Assembly: GCA_003008705.1 (NCBI GenBank)
Contig: PDUO01000017.1
Span: 881,032 to 945,031, forward strand
Source of the DNA: Pezicula radicicola
Lineage: Eukaryota > Ascomycota > Leotiomycetes > Helotiales > Dermateaceae
Reading direction: 5' to 3'
DNA length: 64,000 bases
This document shows positions 46,872 to 57,610 of the stretch, piece after piece. The notes under the pieces were generated by a model that searched no databases, had not been told where the DNA came from, and saw nothing but the letters and a program-made list of their open reading frames with translations. Every line of letters begins with the position of its first letter. The first letter of the stretch is position 1. The translations under genes were made by a program, and so were the position numbers.

Positions 46872-47693
46872 ATGGCGTCAACTAACAGTAATAACATGTT
46901 GAATCTTGAGAAGAAACGTAGCTTTTCTCCGGCAGCCGCAGAGGAGGTGAGAGTCATTGGTATCGCTGAATATGAACAAGCAGCCAAGACGCTCGCAGAA
47001 GCCTTTGCTACGGACGATGTAGCACGTTACTTTATCGATACGCCAGACACGTCTTCGTATTCGGAGGAGTACAAGTGGAAGCTCCACTGCGACATTCTCC
47101 GCTACGTTACAGCCGCTCATTGCTACAAAGGCATCGTTACAACCATTGGCCCCGATTATGACGCTGTTGCTCTCTGGTGTGTACACCTTACTTTCTCCTG
47201 TTCCAAAACTCAGACTAATGAGAAGACCAGGATGCCTCCCGGAAAGAACATGGACGATTGGTGGACCATCCTCCGCTCTGGCATGTGGCGTCTCCTCTAC
47301 AAACTCTCCTCTGAAGGCAAGAAACGCTTCTACTCTGAATTCCTCCCACTCCTCCACGACACCAAACATGAAGTCATGGGCGCTCGCGACGACGACTCCT
47401 ATTACCTTGTCTACATTGGCAGCAAGCCTTCTGCTCGTGGCAAGGGTTACGCTAAGAAGTTGATCCAGCACATGACCGCCGTTGCCGATGCTGAGGGAAA
47501 GGCTACATACTTGGAATCGAGTGCCGAGGTCAATCTGAGCTATTATCGCAAGTTAGGATTCACTTTCTATAAGGACATTGCGATGATCAGGGGTGAGAAA
47601 GAGGTGAAGTTGGGAATCATGGTTCGCGAGCCGGAACCTACCGCTGCTGAAGGAAGCAAGATGAAGGAGACTGTTGGTGTCACGGCTCTTTGA
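46872..47693 (+). CDS. GNAT-family N-acetyltransferase
   Basis: Two exons, 46872-47176 and 47231-47693, separated by a 54-nt intron (GTGTGT...ACCAG), encode 255 residues. The intron is a multiple of three and has no stop, so naive translation inserts 18 spurious residues between VALW and MPPGKNMDDWW. The acetyl-CoA-binding motif A is clear: DSYYLVYIGSKPSARGKGYA followed by KKLIQHM. After it come ATYLESSAEVNLSYYRKLGF, the motif B/C area, and FTFYKDIAMIRGEKEVKLGI. The N-terminal half is helical with LAEAFATDDVARYFIDTPDT. Fungal genomes hold many such single-domain GNAT proteins. The acceptor (small molecule, xenobiotic or protein) cannot be told, and no biosynthetic neighbours suggest one. Confidence 0.87.
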   Translation: MASTNSNNMLNLEKKRSFSPAAAEEVRVIGIAEYEQAAKTLAEAFATDDVARYFIDTPDTSSYSEEYKWKLHCDILRYVTAAHCYKGIVTTIGPDYDAVALWCVHLTFSCSKTQTNEKTRMPPGKNMDDWWTILRSGMWRLLYKLSSEGKKRFYSEFLPLLHDTKHEVMGARDDDSYYLVYIGSKPSARGKGYAKKLIQHMTAVADAEGKATYLESSAEVNLSYYRKLGFTFYKDIAMIRGEKEVKLGIMVREPEPTAAEGSKMKETVGVTAL

Positions 47694-48190
47694 GCGGGCA
47701 AGGAGTAGAGCTTCAAGTCAGAGGGGCTTGTTGCTCAGTAGTGACTGGATGCAGTGTTACTTTCAGTTGCGGTGAGTGTTGCCTACTTTCGCTATTTTCT
47801 TTGGGTTTGGGAAATCTGGGCTAGGTTGATTGGGATGCCGTACCACTAAATTGCAGATCCGAAGGTACTTAAGTTCCTTAGTTTTTGACCTTGAATTCAA
47901 CATTCATGGTAGTTTTACTTACATACTGGACATTCGCCCGCACGGTAGCAGGATGTTTGAAATGAACCACAATGCTTTTTGAAATCTCTTCGGGGACCTT
48001 TTACCCCCAATTCACTTACATTACATTAAAGGTGAGAAGAACAGTTCAACAAGGCGGATAAGGTAGTTTTCAATTTTAATGCCATCAAATATCACCAAAT
48101 CATGTACAGCAATTCCTAACTACAACCTCAGTGCAAATGCTACTAATTTGTGCCAAACGCCTCATGAAAGTTTACCCCCACGCCCTGCAT
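47694..48190. other. Intergenic region between convergent genes
   Basis: Nothing recognisable; it should hold the 3' UTRs of the acetyltransferase and RPA2 genes. Confidence 0.4.
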
Positions 48191-49171
48191 TTAATACTCC
48201 AGCACAGCCCACGTCTCATCGTCAACGGTCGTATAAATAATGCCATGTCCGAGCAACTCATCACCTGCCTTGAAGACATCCGGACTCGGCATGTTTAGCT
48301 GTGCAGCAATATTATGCACATGCAAGCCCTCATTATTCTGCGGAGCCGACAACAACAAATCATATACCCTCTTCGCATTCTTGGTCATGTTGGGTAGACT
48401 CTTGCCACCACCTATAGAAGACATACCGGCAGCTCCTGCACCAGAATCAACAAACATGCCACTGTTTCCTTCCCCACCTTCCTGCTTAATAGTATTAAGT
48501 GGTCCTCGCGTGAAATACAGATGTACGGCTGTTGCTTCAAGTAAATGCATACTGATTTCGTTGTAATCGGTAATTGGACGGATTACATGCGCTCCTACAT
48601 GTCGTCTATTGTTGAATGATTTCAACCGTCCCCATACGTGAATGTATTGTCCTTCTACTGGTAATGGTCGAGCGGTCTCGGGGTCGGCATCTCCATCTAT
48701 CCATTGCTTTACCTCGATGAGACCTGTTCCGTCGTCTAGTTTGTAGGTTGTATTGGTTGCTTGCGTGGAGGCGCTTTGAATTTGTCCGATGAAGGTTAGT
48801 TGTGTTACTTCGCTGCCGTCGATTTTGAAATCTGCTTCGGGGTGGGGTTGTTGTGCGTCGATTATTTGCTTGATTGTTACTGGGCGGAGGGTATCTTTTC
48901 CGTAGGTCTTTGAGATTGTTGTTTGTTAGTGGTTGTTTCTATTGTACTGATTGTGAGAGACGAAATCGAATAAATACCTTCGAACCACCGGGACTATCTT
49001 GACTTCCTGCTTGTGATCCGCCATATCCTCCTGCAACGAAACCACCTCCATCAGCCCCGCCGTTTGCCCCGTAGTTCGAGTACGTTGTATTTCCGCCACC
49101 GTAACCGTAGTTGTTTGCTTGTCGAGGGTTAGCAGAGTGGAATCAAACGGTGGAAAGTTTATTGTACCCAT
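48191..49171 (-). CDS. RFA2: Replication protein A 32-kDa subunit (RPA2)
   Basis: RPA2 is the middle subunit of the single-strand DNA-binding heterotrimer used in replication, repair and recombination. I read three exons, 49171-49168, 49117-48978 and 48907-48191, for 286 residues. Exon 1 is only ATGG; its 50-nt intron has GTACAA, an ideal TGCTAACC branch site and a CGACAAG end. Splicing gives MANNYGYGGGNTTYSNYG, the usual Gly/Tyr/Ser-rich, phosphorylatable RPA2 N-terminus. Reading straight from the same ATG gives an unrelated peptide. Intron 2 is 70 nt (GTATTT...CAAAG). The OB fold follows (VTIKQIIDAQQPHPEADFKI, VTQLTFIGQIQSASTQATNT, VWGRLKSFNNRRHVGAHVIR), then the C-terminal winged helix (NAKRVYDLLLSAPQNNEGLH and HNIAAQLNMP). 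The domain calls are firm; the 4-nt exon is a strong but unproven inference. Confidence 0.88.
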
Positions 49172-50834
49172 GACTTGTCTTTGGTTATGGGAATTGGGTT
49201 GGACTGTTGTTTGTGTTTGACGCGTCGTCCTGGTTTTCGCGTTGACCATTTCCACCCCACCCGCGTAAAGTGGACACGTGATATAGCGCACCCAGGAAAG
49301 ACTTCACCCTCCGTCTTCCTCACCTTTCATTTCCTCGTCCTTTCTTCCAACAACAATTCTTTTCGTCTTGGAACTTGATCATTTGCCAAGCTCAAATATC
49401 TTTCTCATAATTGCAATAATACCAACGGATTCTGAAACGAAGAAATTCTGTGGCTGCGAGGTTCTTTGACTAAAGAACTATCTTCCCAATCACGCAAGCT
49501 ACTCGACGGCACAACTCCTTTGGGTAACTTCCTTTTCAGCCGCGAGTCAAAGTCTGAGGCTGTTGAGACCCTGGTTTTCTTTCTTTACATATGATGCCCC
49601 CCTTACCGAATCAATTCGATACAAGATACAACCACTCTCGATATGCAAAGGTAGCTACCTAAAGGCAATCATCTTCCATGCTGCTGGGATTCCAAGGACT
49701 TACTCGTAATAGACCCGGCCACTTTGCCATGGGGGTATTCTGCTTTCCAACTTCCCATTTTGAGGCCTCCAACTATCGTTCAAATCTTTGCTGAGGATAT
49801 TTGCTGAGGATATTCTTTGCTGAGGTAGAGGTGTCACTACTCCGCATGATGAGAAGATAAGTTGTGCTATGGCGGGCTTGACATTATTCCCGTCGGTCTT
49901 AAAATGGATCTCTTTTCTTCCAAAAAGTCCCATACGGCTTCTTCTCCATTTCTTTGATGAGCAGCTGTCTATCGTTACCTATTTAGATTTATGGTTAAAA
50001 TCCTTATTAGAATTATAAGGCTGATCTCCCCCTTGTTGTGTAGCTTCCGTATTAGGCTATTTCAATACCGAAACTATGTGTCTTAGCTAGCGCTTTCCAA
50101 TGAACATGACATTGGCTCTCAAAAGTGCATCATTCAATGGAGGAACCAATATCGGTAACGATGCTCATACACATGGGGCATGATTTGTATAGATGATGAT
50201 TAGTACCGGCCTACGAAAAAGCCATTCCACACCTCCGGCGGCTCTTCAAGTCTCACACAAGGTGCTCAGAAGGACAACCAAAACAAAATGTCACTATGGG
50301 CCTCGATTGAAAGAGACAAAAAACTCAATTGATATTTACTATGCCTCGGGGATCGTTGACGTGCTTGTTCGGTTCTCTTGACCGGCCACTCGAGAAAAAA
50401 TGCTCTACGCGAGATCCTCGACATAGGTACTTAGAGTACAGCGGTACACGCTACGAGCGGGGAATAGACAAGCATTTTATGTGGTGTTCATCCCTGGTTT
50501 GAGAGAGATCCAGGTAGTTACTGGAAGCAGTGTGTGAATTGAAGGTAGTTCCAAAGGACGATCTGTGACACTGCTATTAGGCTGCAAAATAAGATGCATG
50601 GGTCCGCCCGATGGAGCTTAAGTAAATACCTACAGTCGTGCTATCGACCGATCGCAGATAAATGATTTGGAAATAATTCTGAGTATAGTAGTTTCGCAAT
50701 ATGTGCTGTCGTAGGGAAAGGAGGATCCTTGAAGCCCAAGTCCTATATTATCTTCACAAATCCCCTCCTTTTTCAAAATAAGAAGCACACAAACACTTCT
50801 CACGGTAGTTATAGCTTATCTTCCTTCTGTTAAA
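49172..50834. other. Intergenic region
   Basis: No gene is supported over about 1.7 kb. A tandem-like TTTGCTGAGGATA array lies at 49786-49825. The left end is the RPA2 promoter and the right end the sedolisin promoter. Confidence 0.45.
49786..49825 (+). repeat. TTGCTGAGGATA short tandem repeat
   Basis: Three irregularly spaced copies of a unit containing TTTGCTGAGG(ATAT), directly read. Confidence 0.8.
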
Positions 50835-53095
50835 ATGTATTTTTCAAGCCTTGCCATCTTGTCTTTGCTAGCCGCTAGCGGTGCTGGAGTCCCGTTTCCC
50901 TCCACTATTGTACACGAAAAGCGTGGCAATGTTCCAAGTTCTTGGATCAAGAAAGACCGAGTCAATAGCTCTACCCTTATGCCAGTTCGAATTGGCATGA
51001 CCCAAAGCAACCTCAATAGAGGTTACGATATGCTCATGGAAGTGTGAGTGGGCCTATTGTTAAGTCTGCTTATTCTTACCACACTAATCCGTCTCAGTTC
51101 TCAGCATAACTCGCCTAACTACGGAAAGCACTATTCTGCCGAGGAGGTTGCAGACATCTTCGCTCCGTCGAAGTCAACAGTAGAAACAGTTTCAGACTGG
51201 CTCTTATCTGCTGGCATTGCAAAAGATAAAATATCACAATCTGTTAACAAGCAATGGATGCAGTTTGATGTTCTGGCTGAAGATCTGGAGTCTTTGCTCA
51301 ATACAGAATATCATGTCTACGAACACTCGCTAACGGGGGCTTCTGACATCGCCTGTGAAAAGTATAAAATTCTCACATACATGTCATATCTCCAGCTACT
51401 GACAAACTGGCAGATACCACGTGCCAGCTCATATTCAAGAGCACATCGATTACATTACTCCTGGAATAAGGCTGTTTGCCCCAGCGCGTAAAAGCTCCCA
51501 AGCTCGGAATGAGAAACGTACCTTTGGAAGTACAGCTGGCAAAGGGAAAGCTGGTCTTCTCCAGCCTCTGTCAAAGCCACTTAGTATTCCCATTGGAGAA
51601 CTGCTTGCTGCTCCGGAACTTCAACTTTGCAATGTCGCCATAACACCAGATTGTATTAAGGGTAAGTCGATAAGTCTAAATCTATGTGTACTGTACTGCA
51701 GAGCTAACATATTGATCAGCACTCTACAATGTTACTGCACCCACAAAGGCAGCTCCTGGGAATGAACTAGGAATTTTTGAAGATCTCGGCGATGTCTACA
51801 GTCAGGCTGACCTCAACCTATTTTTTGAAACTTTGGCTCAGTACGCTCATTGACTCAGCTGTTAGTGATCATACTAACTTCTTAGGAACATCCCTCAAGA
51901 TACACATCCCATAGTTGCCGCAATCGACGGCGCAGTAGTGCCCGGTCCTGCCACTTATGCTGGTGTAGAATCCGCTCTCGACATCCAAATCTCCTATCCA
52001 TTAATCTACCCCCAAAATTCCATACTCTTCCAGACAGACGATATGGTCTACGAGTCGAACTACACATACCAAGGCTTTCTCAATAATTTCCTCTATGCTA
52101 TCGATGGCTCTTATTGTTCATCCGGATTATCACCACTAGACCCACAATATCCAGATACCAAACCAGGTGGATACAATGGTAGCCTTCAATGTGGAGTCTA
52201 TAAAGCCCCAAACGTCCTTTCAATCTCCTACGGTGGCCAAGAAGCCGAGCTCCCCATCTCATACCAACAGCGACAATGTAACGAGTTTATGAAGTTAGGC
52301 ATGCAAGGAATCTCCGTCGTTGTATCCTCAGGTGATGTAGGCGTAGCAGGACCACCAGGAGCCGTCAACAGAAACGGCTGTTTAGGAAACGGAACGATCT
52401 TCTCCCCAGACTTCCCAGCCACATGTCCCTACATCACCACAGTAGGAGGAACCTACTTACCACCAAATGGCACCGTACAAGCTTCTTCCGAAAGAGCAGT
52501 ATCACGCTTCCCCTCCGGCGGTGGTTTCTCCAACATCTATCCCATCCCGTCCTACCAATCCTCAACCGTTCAAAACTACCTAACAACATTCCCACCACCC
52601 TATAAATCCTATTCCGGAGCCAACAATGAAAGTTTTGGAGCTAACGGAGGTATTTATAATAAAGCAGGTCGTGCATATCCTGACGTCTCAGCTATCGGTG
52701 ATAATATTCTTATCTTCAATGAAGGGTATACTATGTTAATCGGAGGAACTTCAGCTTCGACACCCATATGGGCGTCTATTTTAACCCGGATTAACGAAGA
52801 GAGGATTGCCGCGGGGAAAGGAACTGTAGGATTTATTAATCCGGTTTTGGTAAGTCAAGGCCTATGTCTAAGTCTTCTGCTTTGAATGTCTGAGTGCTTG
52901 AGATTATGAGATGCTAATTATCTATCTATCGTTGGAAATTAGTATGCACACCCAGAGGTCCTAAACGATATCACTATTGGAAGTAATCCCGGTTGTGGTA
53001 CCAATGGGTTTTCCGTTACTGAGGGTTGGGATCCTGTTACCGGACTTGGTACACCGAATTATCCTGCTTTGTTGGATTTGTTTATGAGTTTTTGA
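50835..53095 (+). CDS. Secreted sedolisin (S53 serine-carboxyl peptidase)
   Basis: Six exons, 50835-51043, 51098-51361, 51414-51661, 51720-51840, 51886-52849 and 52943-53095, encode 652 residues; all five introns (45-93 nt) keep frame. A signal peptide (MYFSSLAILSLLAASGAGVP) leads into an activation domain with MPVRIGMTQSNLNRGYDMLM and PNYGKHYSAEEVADIFAPS. A linker containing ARNEKR offers a Kex2-like cleavage site. The catalytic domain has E and D in AGVESALDIQISY, the oxyanion Asp in VVVSSGDVGVAG, PATCPYITTVGGT, and the nucleophile Ser in IGGTSASTPIWASI. The calcium site is likely in the C-terminal DITIGSNPGCGTNGF...GWDPVTGLG. Enzymes of this type digest proteins at acidic pH outside the cell, some as tripeptidyl-peptidases and some as endopeptidases; which applies here is unknown. 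Confidence 0.92.
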
Positions 53096-55867
53096 GGGAG
53101 GCAGAGTGTTTATTGATTTGGTGATAAGGATTTGTTGGATTCTTGAGTGGATTCTTGAGTGGATTATGGATAGGAAGCACCAGCGTATTGTAGTCTGATT
53201 TACGTGATACACATAACGGGATTTATATCTCAGGATCTCATACAAGTGACAGGTGCCGCTTACATAAATGCAGGCAGTGCTTCGAGAATCTACCAGAACT
53301 GTTTGCATGAATTTACCCAGACTTTAGCAATACAGACATGGTAGCTTATTTTCTTTCTTCACAGCACTATACTTCTATCTAGGTAGTATTAAATTGGCGG
53401 ACTTCAAGCCCATGGTTTGATTCTAGTTGGTGACAGTTCGGATTTTCAAACAACTACGAAGACTTCTATTATTGACACAATTGCTAGCAAAAGCCAAAGC
53501 GCGTGGGGAGGTCCCGCAGATCAACATCTTGGCTGAAGTCTCCGCCTTGGTATGTTTATCTTTAAGGCTGGAGCCTTTCCAATATTACAAGTCAAAGTTC
53601 ACCGAGACTCACTATGTTCCACCTTTCTTCAGTTTTCCTGGACTTTGGCAGACTTTTCATCAGTCACAACTTCCTGGTTGAGTCTCATAGCCCGTAGATA
53701 CTAACAAGCTTTACAATGGCCTTATAGACAATTAATCACCAAGTGCTGACAAGGTGAAAGCTTGAAGATATACCTCTTCATTCGCCTTGTACTGCGCATC
53801 AAAGGAACAGCACTTTCATGCTTCACTATCATCGTCACTTCCAAGCATCGGCTGAGAGCGATTAGCTAACTAACAACTGGTGCTCCAACTACAATACCAT
53901 CACTTGGATCAGTTGTACATGCCCCAGCTAACCGTGATTGTTTGCTTGATTAGTATAGCTGAACCAGAAGCCTCGCCAGCAGACACGAGGACAACAGACG
54001 TGGAATAAAATAAGACGGGAAGTTTATAAGATGGCTTGAGAGACTTCGCCACGACAGTAGCGAGGTCTTCATAGCGACAGTAATATTGAGCAAAGTCATT
54101 TCGTTATCAGGAAGGGTGATTTTTGCCATTCTGGACCAAGTCTATAAACTTAGTTATCTTGACAGTATCATTGATAGTGATTGGGTCAAGCTCAACAGTG
54201 GGTTTATAGACGAGGTTTTTGTAGAGAAGCTTGAGGTGGATAACGTGGTAGAGAGTTGGTAGAGAGTTGGTCTTTGTGATTTCGGGCATTGAGGTGTTGA
54301 AAATTGGAGATCTGGAAGAAATCCACCCCTGAACCAATTTCCTAGACGCATGTACATGTCTCCGGTATGTTAAGAGAACTGAACTTCCGAGGTGAAGGAC
54401 TGAAAAAAAAAAAGAGGAAATGATGCTCTGTGATGTTTTAAGTGAAAGAAGTTCCAAGAGAGGTATTGGCATGCAAACTTTGAATTGTCATGGAGATTGA
54501 CCTGCAGGTGACGTATAACAGCAGAATACAAATCACTTGGATGGAGTACTTAACCTCTTTCTCCCAACAGCAACGTTCAGCACCATAACTTCCATACATT
54601 GCCGCCCATCAGAAAGAAAGAAGGAAAGAAAGAAAAGCAAGCCAGCAAAGAGAAAGCCCCACAAGAAAGAAGTCTCAACCCGCACAGCACGACCGCCTGA
54701 AGAGAAGCACACATCTGTCATAACTCCCGTATCTCGACCTGCAGAGCACATCCCGCCAGTCACTGTCCATGACTGTGCGGCCTGGAACGGACCCAGGATT
54801 CGATGGAATGCAAAGTTTTGACCGGTTGTAGTTAGAGCTGGCGATGGTGGTTTCGTGTTGAGGTGTTTGGAGAGAGACTACTGTTTTTTTATGTTGTTGA
54901 GAGATGGATGATGGAGAAGTGTGAGAAGAAGTGGTGGGTGGGTGACACGTGCTAGTGGAGCTGGATTGTGATGAAAGGAACGAGGGCACATCCGATACCT
55001 TATTTGTGCAGTCGCAATCGGATTGAAACATGCATGTTGTAGTATAACAGGCTATTGAAGGGAGAAAAGCTTTATCTCTAAGGTTAGCAAAGCCAAAAGT
55101 TACTTTGTCTTAATTTTAGTTAACAACAATTGTCAGTTATCCTTCTGTTGTCAAGCTCTTGCCTTCGGCTAATTGTTCTGCTACGATTCTATTCAGAGAA
55201 TCTCTCCTCCCCCCTTCCTCTATTCTGCTAATCTAGGATAGCTGTCCACCAGATTCCTACTTACAAAATTTCATTCCTTGGAAGACTCCTTAGCATATTC
55301 CTCTGCGCACTCCAAGCAGATAAACGTCTTGTTGATTGAGTAGATGGATAACTGAAGGCATTAAGAGACCAAAAGACCGTTCTTGGAATCTTTATTCCAT
55401 TTTTGCTTGTCTTATTTGAGAACTTTTAAACCAGTAACTTGGTTTTGTGGTTGCACCACTTTGCGCCACTTTGCATTTGCTAAGATAGTTTTAATAGTAG
55501 GAACCAATGGATACGAGTTGGAGTGCAAACCTTTTCTTTCGTGGCTTTACTTTAAAATAACTGTACTACAACAGGACGATGAACGATTCTCAGGGTTCTA
55601 GAGGATTAAAGTACAAAAAGTAATGAAGTCGTCTTGCACGTGCTCTGCTACCCCTTTTTGCGCAAAGCCTGGACTACTGCCAAAAGGGGATAATTTGGCG
55701 AGATGGCATTGTTAGAGTAAGCCGACGACTTCTCTTATCAATAATCGCAATCTCTATGCAGCCTTGTCAAGCTTGTCTCGACAACAAAACACAACAGAAA
55801 CACCTTCCTTCGACAACCTCAATCCAACAACTGCTACACTATTTGTGTAGCCTGCATCTGGTGAGCC
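53096..55867. other. Long gene-poor region
   Basis: About 2.8 kb without a supported gene. A minus-strand frame at 54,107-54,472 (121 codons) and frames near 54,533-55,031 are Ser/Lys/Leu-rich, lack recognised domains, and overlap purine-rich GAAA-type simple sequence near 54,594-54,660. Confidence 0.45.
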
Positions 55868-56675
55868 ATGGCTATCAAGTCTGATGACGCTGATGATGAT
55901 CTCGATGCGCTTGAAGCTCTTGAATCAGAACAGAAGGAATTCAATAAGGTGAGTTGCGCCCCGCCCAATTCACAGGCGCATCCGATATTTGAGGTTCCCA
56001 GCAATAGCACCGAGGGATTCATCTACCAGAGGAGATAGCTAACAGAGTGCGCCTTATTTAGGATGCAGAAATTGACCGTATCTTGAGAGCTTTCCGTCTT
56101 GATGCGTAAGTCCCGCTGTTCACCTCACGTTACACAAATTCTGACAGCGTCGCAGATATGCAGTTCTCGACCTCCAACCCGGAGTCCCCGAATCCGACAT
56201 CAAGAAATGCTACCGCACGAAATCCCTCCTCATCCATCCGGATAAGACTACCAACCCCCAAGCACCCGATGCCTTCGATCGACTCAAGAAAGCTCAGACC
56301 GAGCTGATGGACGAGAAGCACCGAGAGCGTCTCGACGAAGCCATAGCAGATGCGCGTATGCTATTAATCCGTGAGAATAAATGGACGATCGACAGTCCCG
56401 AGCTGAAGACTGAGGAGTTTGCTAAGGATTGGAGAGAGAAGACTAAGATGGTGTTGATTGATAATGAACATAGACGTCGTAGACAGGTCAAGGCACAGAT
56501 GCAGGAAGAGGGCAGGGAGCAGAAGAAGGCGGATGAGGAATTAGAGGCTCGCAAGAGAAAGAGAGAACATGAGCAAGACTGGGAGAGTACAAGAGAGCAA
56601 CGCATTGGTAGTTGGAGGGACTTCCAGAAGGGAGGCGAGAAGAAGAAAAAGAAGAAGGCGAAGCCCATTGGTTAG
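55868..56675 (+). CDS. DNAJC8/Spf31-like J-domain protein
   Basis: Three exons, 55868-55948, 56062-56105 and 56156-56675, encode 214 residues; the introns are 113 nt (GTGAGT...TTTAG) and 50 nt (GTAAGT...CGCAG). The N-terminus is acidic (MAIKSDDADDDLDALEALES). A J domain follows: AYAVLDLQPGVPESDIKKCY, then SLLIHPDKTTNPQAPDAFDR with the intact HPD motif that stimulates Hsp70 ATPase. The rest is a long charged helix (ADARMLLIRENKWTID, REKTKMVLIDNEHRRRRQVK) and a Lys-rich, NLS-like tail (KGGEKKKKKKAKPIG). J domain near the N-terminus plus a charged helical tail is the layout of human DNAJC8 and fission-yeast Spf31, which associate with the spliceosome. Nuclear location and a splicing role are inferred from that similarity. 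Confidence 0.88.
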
Positions 56676-57085
56676 CTTGATGTTATCTTTGATCATAAAT
56701 GGGTTTACGATGGAGTTTATACTGGCGTTTCCGGGCTTGAGGTGTATTTGACTGTACTTGAAGAATAGCGTCTTTTTTTGGCCAATTTCGAAAGATTGGG
56801 ACTAATTATCGTCTTAAATGAGTAGTAAGTTAGTTTAGAACTCGTCACAAATGAAGCCGCTATCTCTATCGTGACTGCACCAGTATTTTTCTTTTAAACG
56901 GCGAAACAAAAATTCCTTTAGAAAGAAGAAAATTAGATCCAACAAGAAGTTTTACACTTCCTCGCCTTTTCTGCCTCATTCCTGGAAATAATAAATCCCA
57001 CGCCAAACTCACGCAACGTCTCGCACAAAATATTCCACTTGCCAACACATAGAGATTCTAAGAAAAGCCCACCGGAAAAGAAACA
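56676..57085. other. Intergenic region
   Basis: No feature is recognised. It should contain the J-protein 3' UTR and the promoter of the small membrane-protein gene. Confidence 0.4.
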
Positions 57086-57610
57086 ATGCCACCATTCCTC
57101 ACAATCCGCTCAGCGGAGATCATCACAAATACACCAACATCTTCAAAAGAGAAAACTAGCAATATCATCGCCGTTACTTTTTTCCTAGTCATGACGTTCA
57201 TCATTTTGACAATTGTTATCCTCAGCCTACTATGCGGGAGAAAAGAAGAAAACACTACCGGATCTGGCACTTCTTCTAGTAACAGTAGTATAAGTAGTAT
57301 AAATGCCACCACAACTAGTTCTTCTATTAGCACTGTCACTTCAACTAGTGGTGGTTCATCTCAGGTCACTCCAAACGCTTATACAGCTAGCCGCAGTATC
57401 AGCAATTCTCCCTCTAGCGCCTTTACATCGTCTTCTCCTCCTACCCCTACTATTTCTGTAACAAGGGAGCAGATTGAAGAAAGTGAGGGGTTGGAGATGG
57501 ATGATTTAAGGGGACTGGAAGAGGGAGTTGAAGGGATGGGCTTGGAGAGGATTAGAGTTCCTCCTCCGGTTTACTTTTGGGAGGAGAGGCCGCCTGAGTA
57601 TTACGCTTAG
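57086..57610 (+). CDS. Small single-pass membrane protein with C-terminal PPxY motif
   Basis: A single exon encodes 174 residues; I do not recognise a named family. Residues 27-50 form one strong hydrophobic span (NIIAVTFFLVMTFIILTIVI) ending in LSLLCGRKEE, so the positive-inside rule puts the C-terminus in the cytosol. A long Ser/Thr-rich region (about residues 55-125) follows, then an acidic part (EESEGLEMDDLRGLEEGVEG). The last residues are PPPVYFWEERPPEYYA and contain PPEY, a PY motif of the kind bound by WW domains of Rsp5/Nedd4 ubiquitin ligases. This layout (one span plus PY tail) is like Rsp5 adaptors and sorting receptors. That function is inference; confidence that it is a real gene is moderate because only one exon and no homologue can be checked here. 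Confidence 0.65.
   Translation: MPPFLTIRSAEIITNTPTSSKEKTSNIIAVTFFLVMTFIILTIVILSLLCGRKEENTTGSGTSSSNSSISSINATTTSSSISTVTSTSGGSSQVTPNAYTASRSISNSPSSAFTSSSPPTPTISVTREQIEESEGLEMDDLRGLEEGVEGMGLERIRVPPPVYFWEERPPEYYA

Noticed and set aside
47177..47230. 18 extra residues in the acetyltransferase
   Set aside because: The stretch has GT...AG ends and interrupts a conserved region; it is read as a 54-nt in-frame intron.
54107..54472. 121-codon minus-strand open frame
   Set aside because: Leu/Ser/Thr-rich with no recognised domain and no supporting splice sites, in a simple-sequence-rich spacer.
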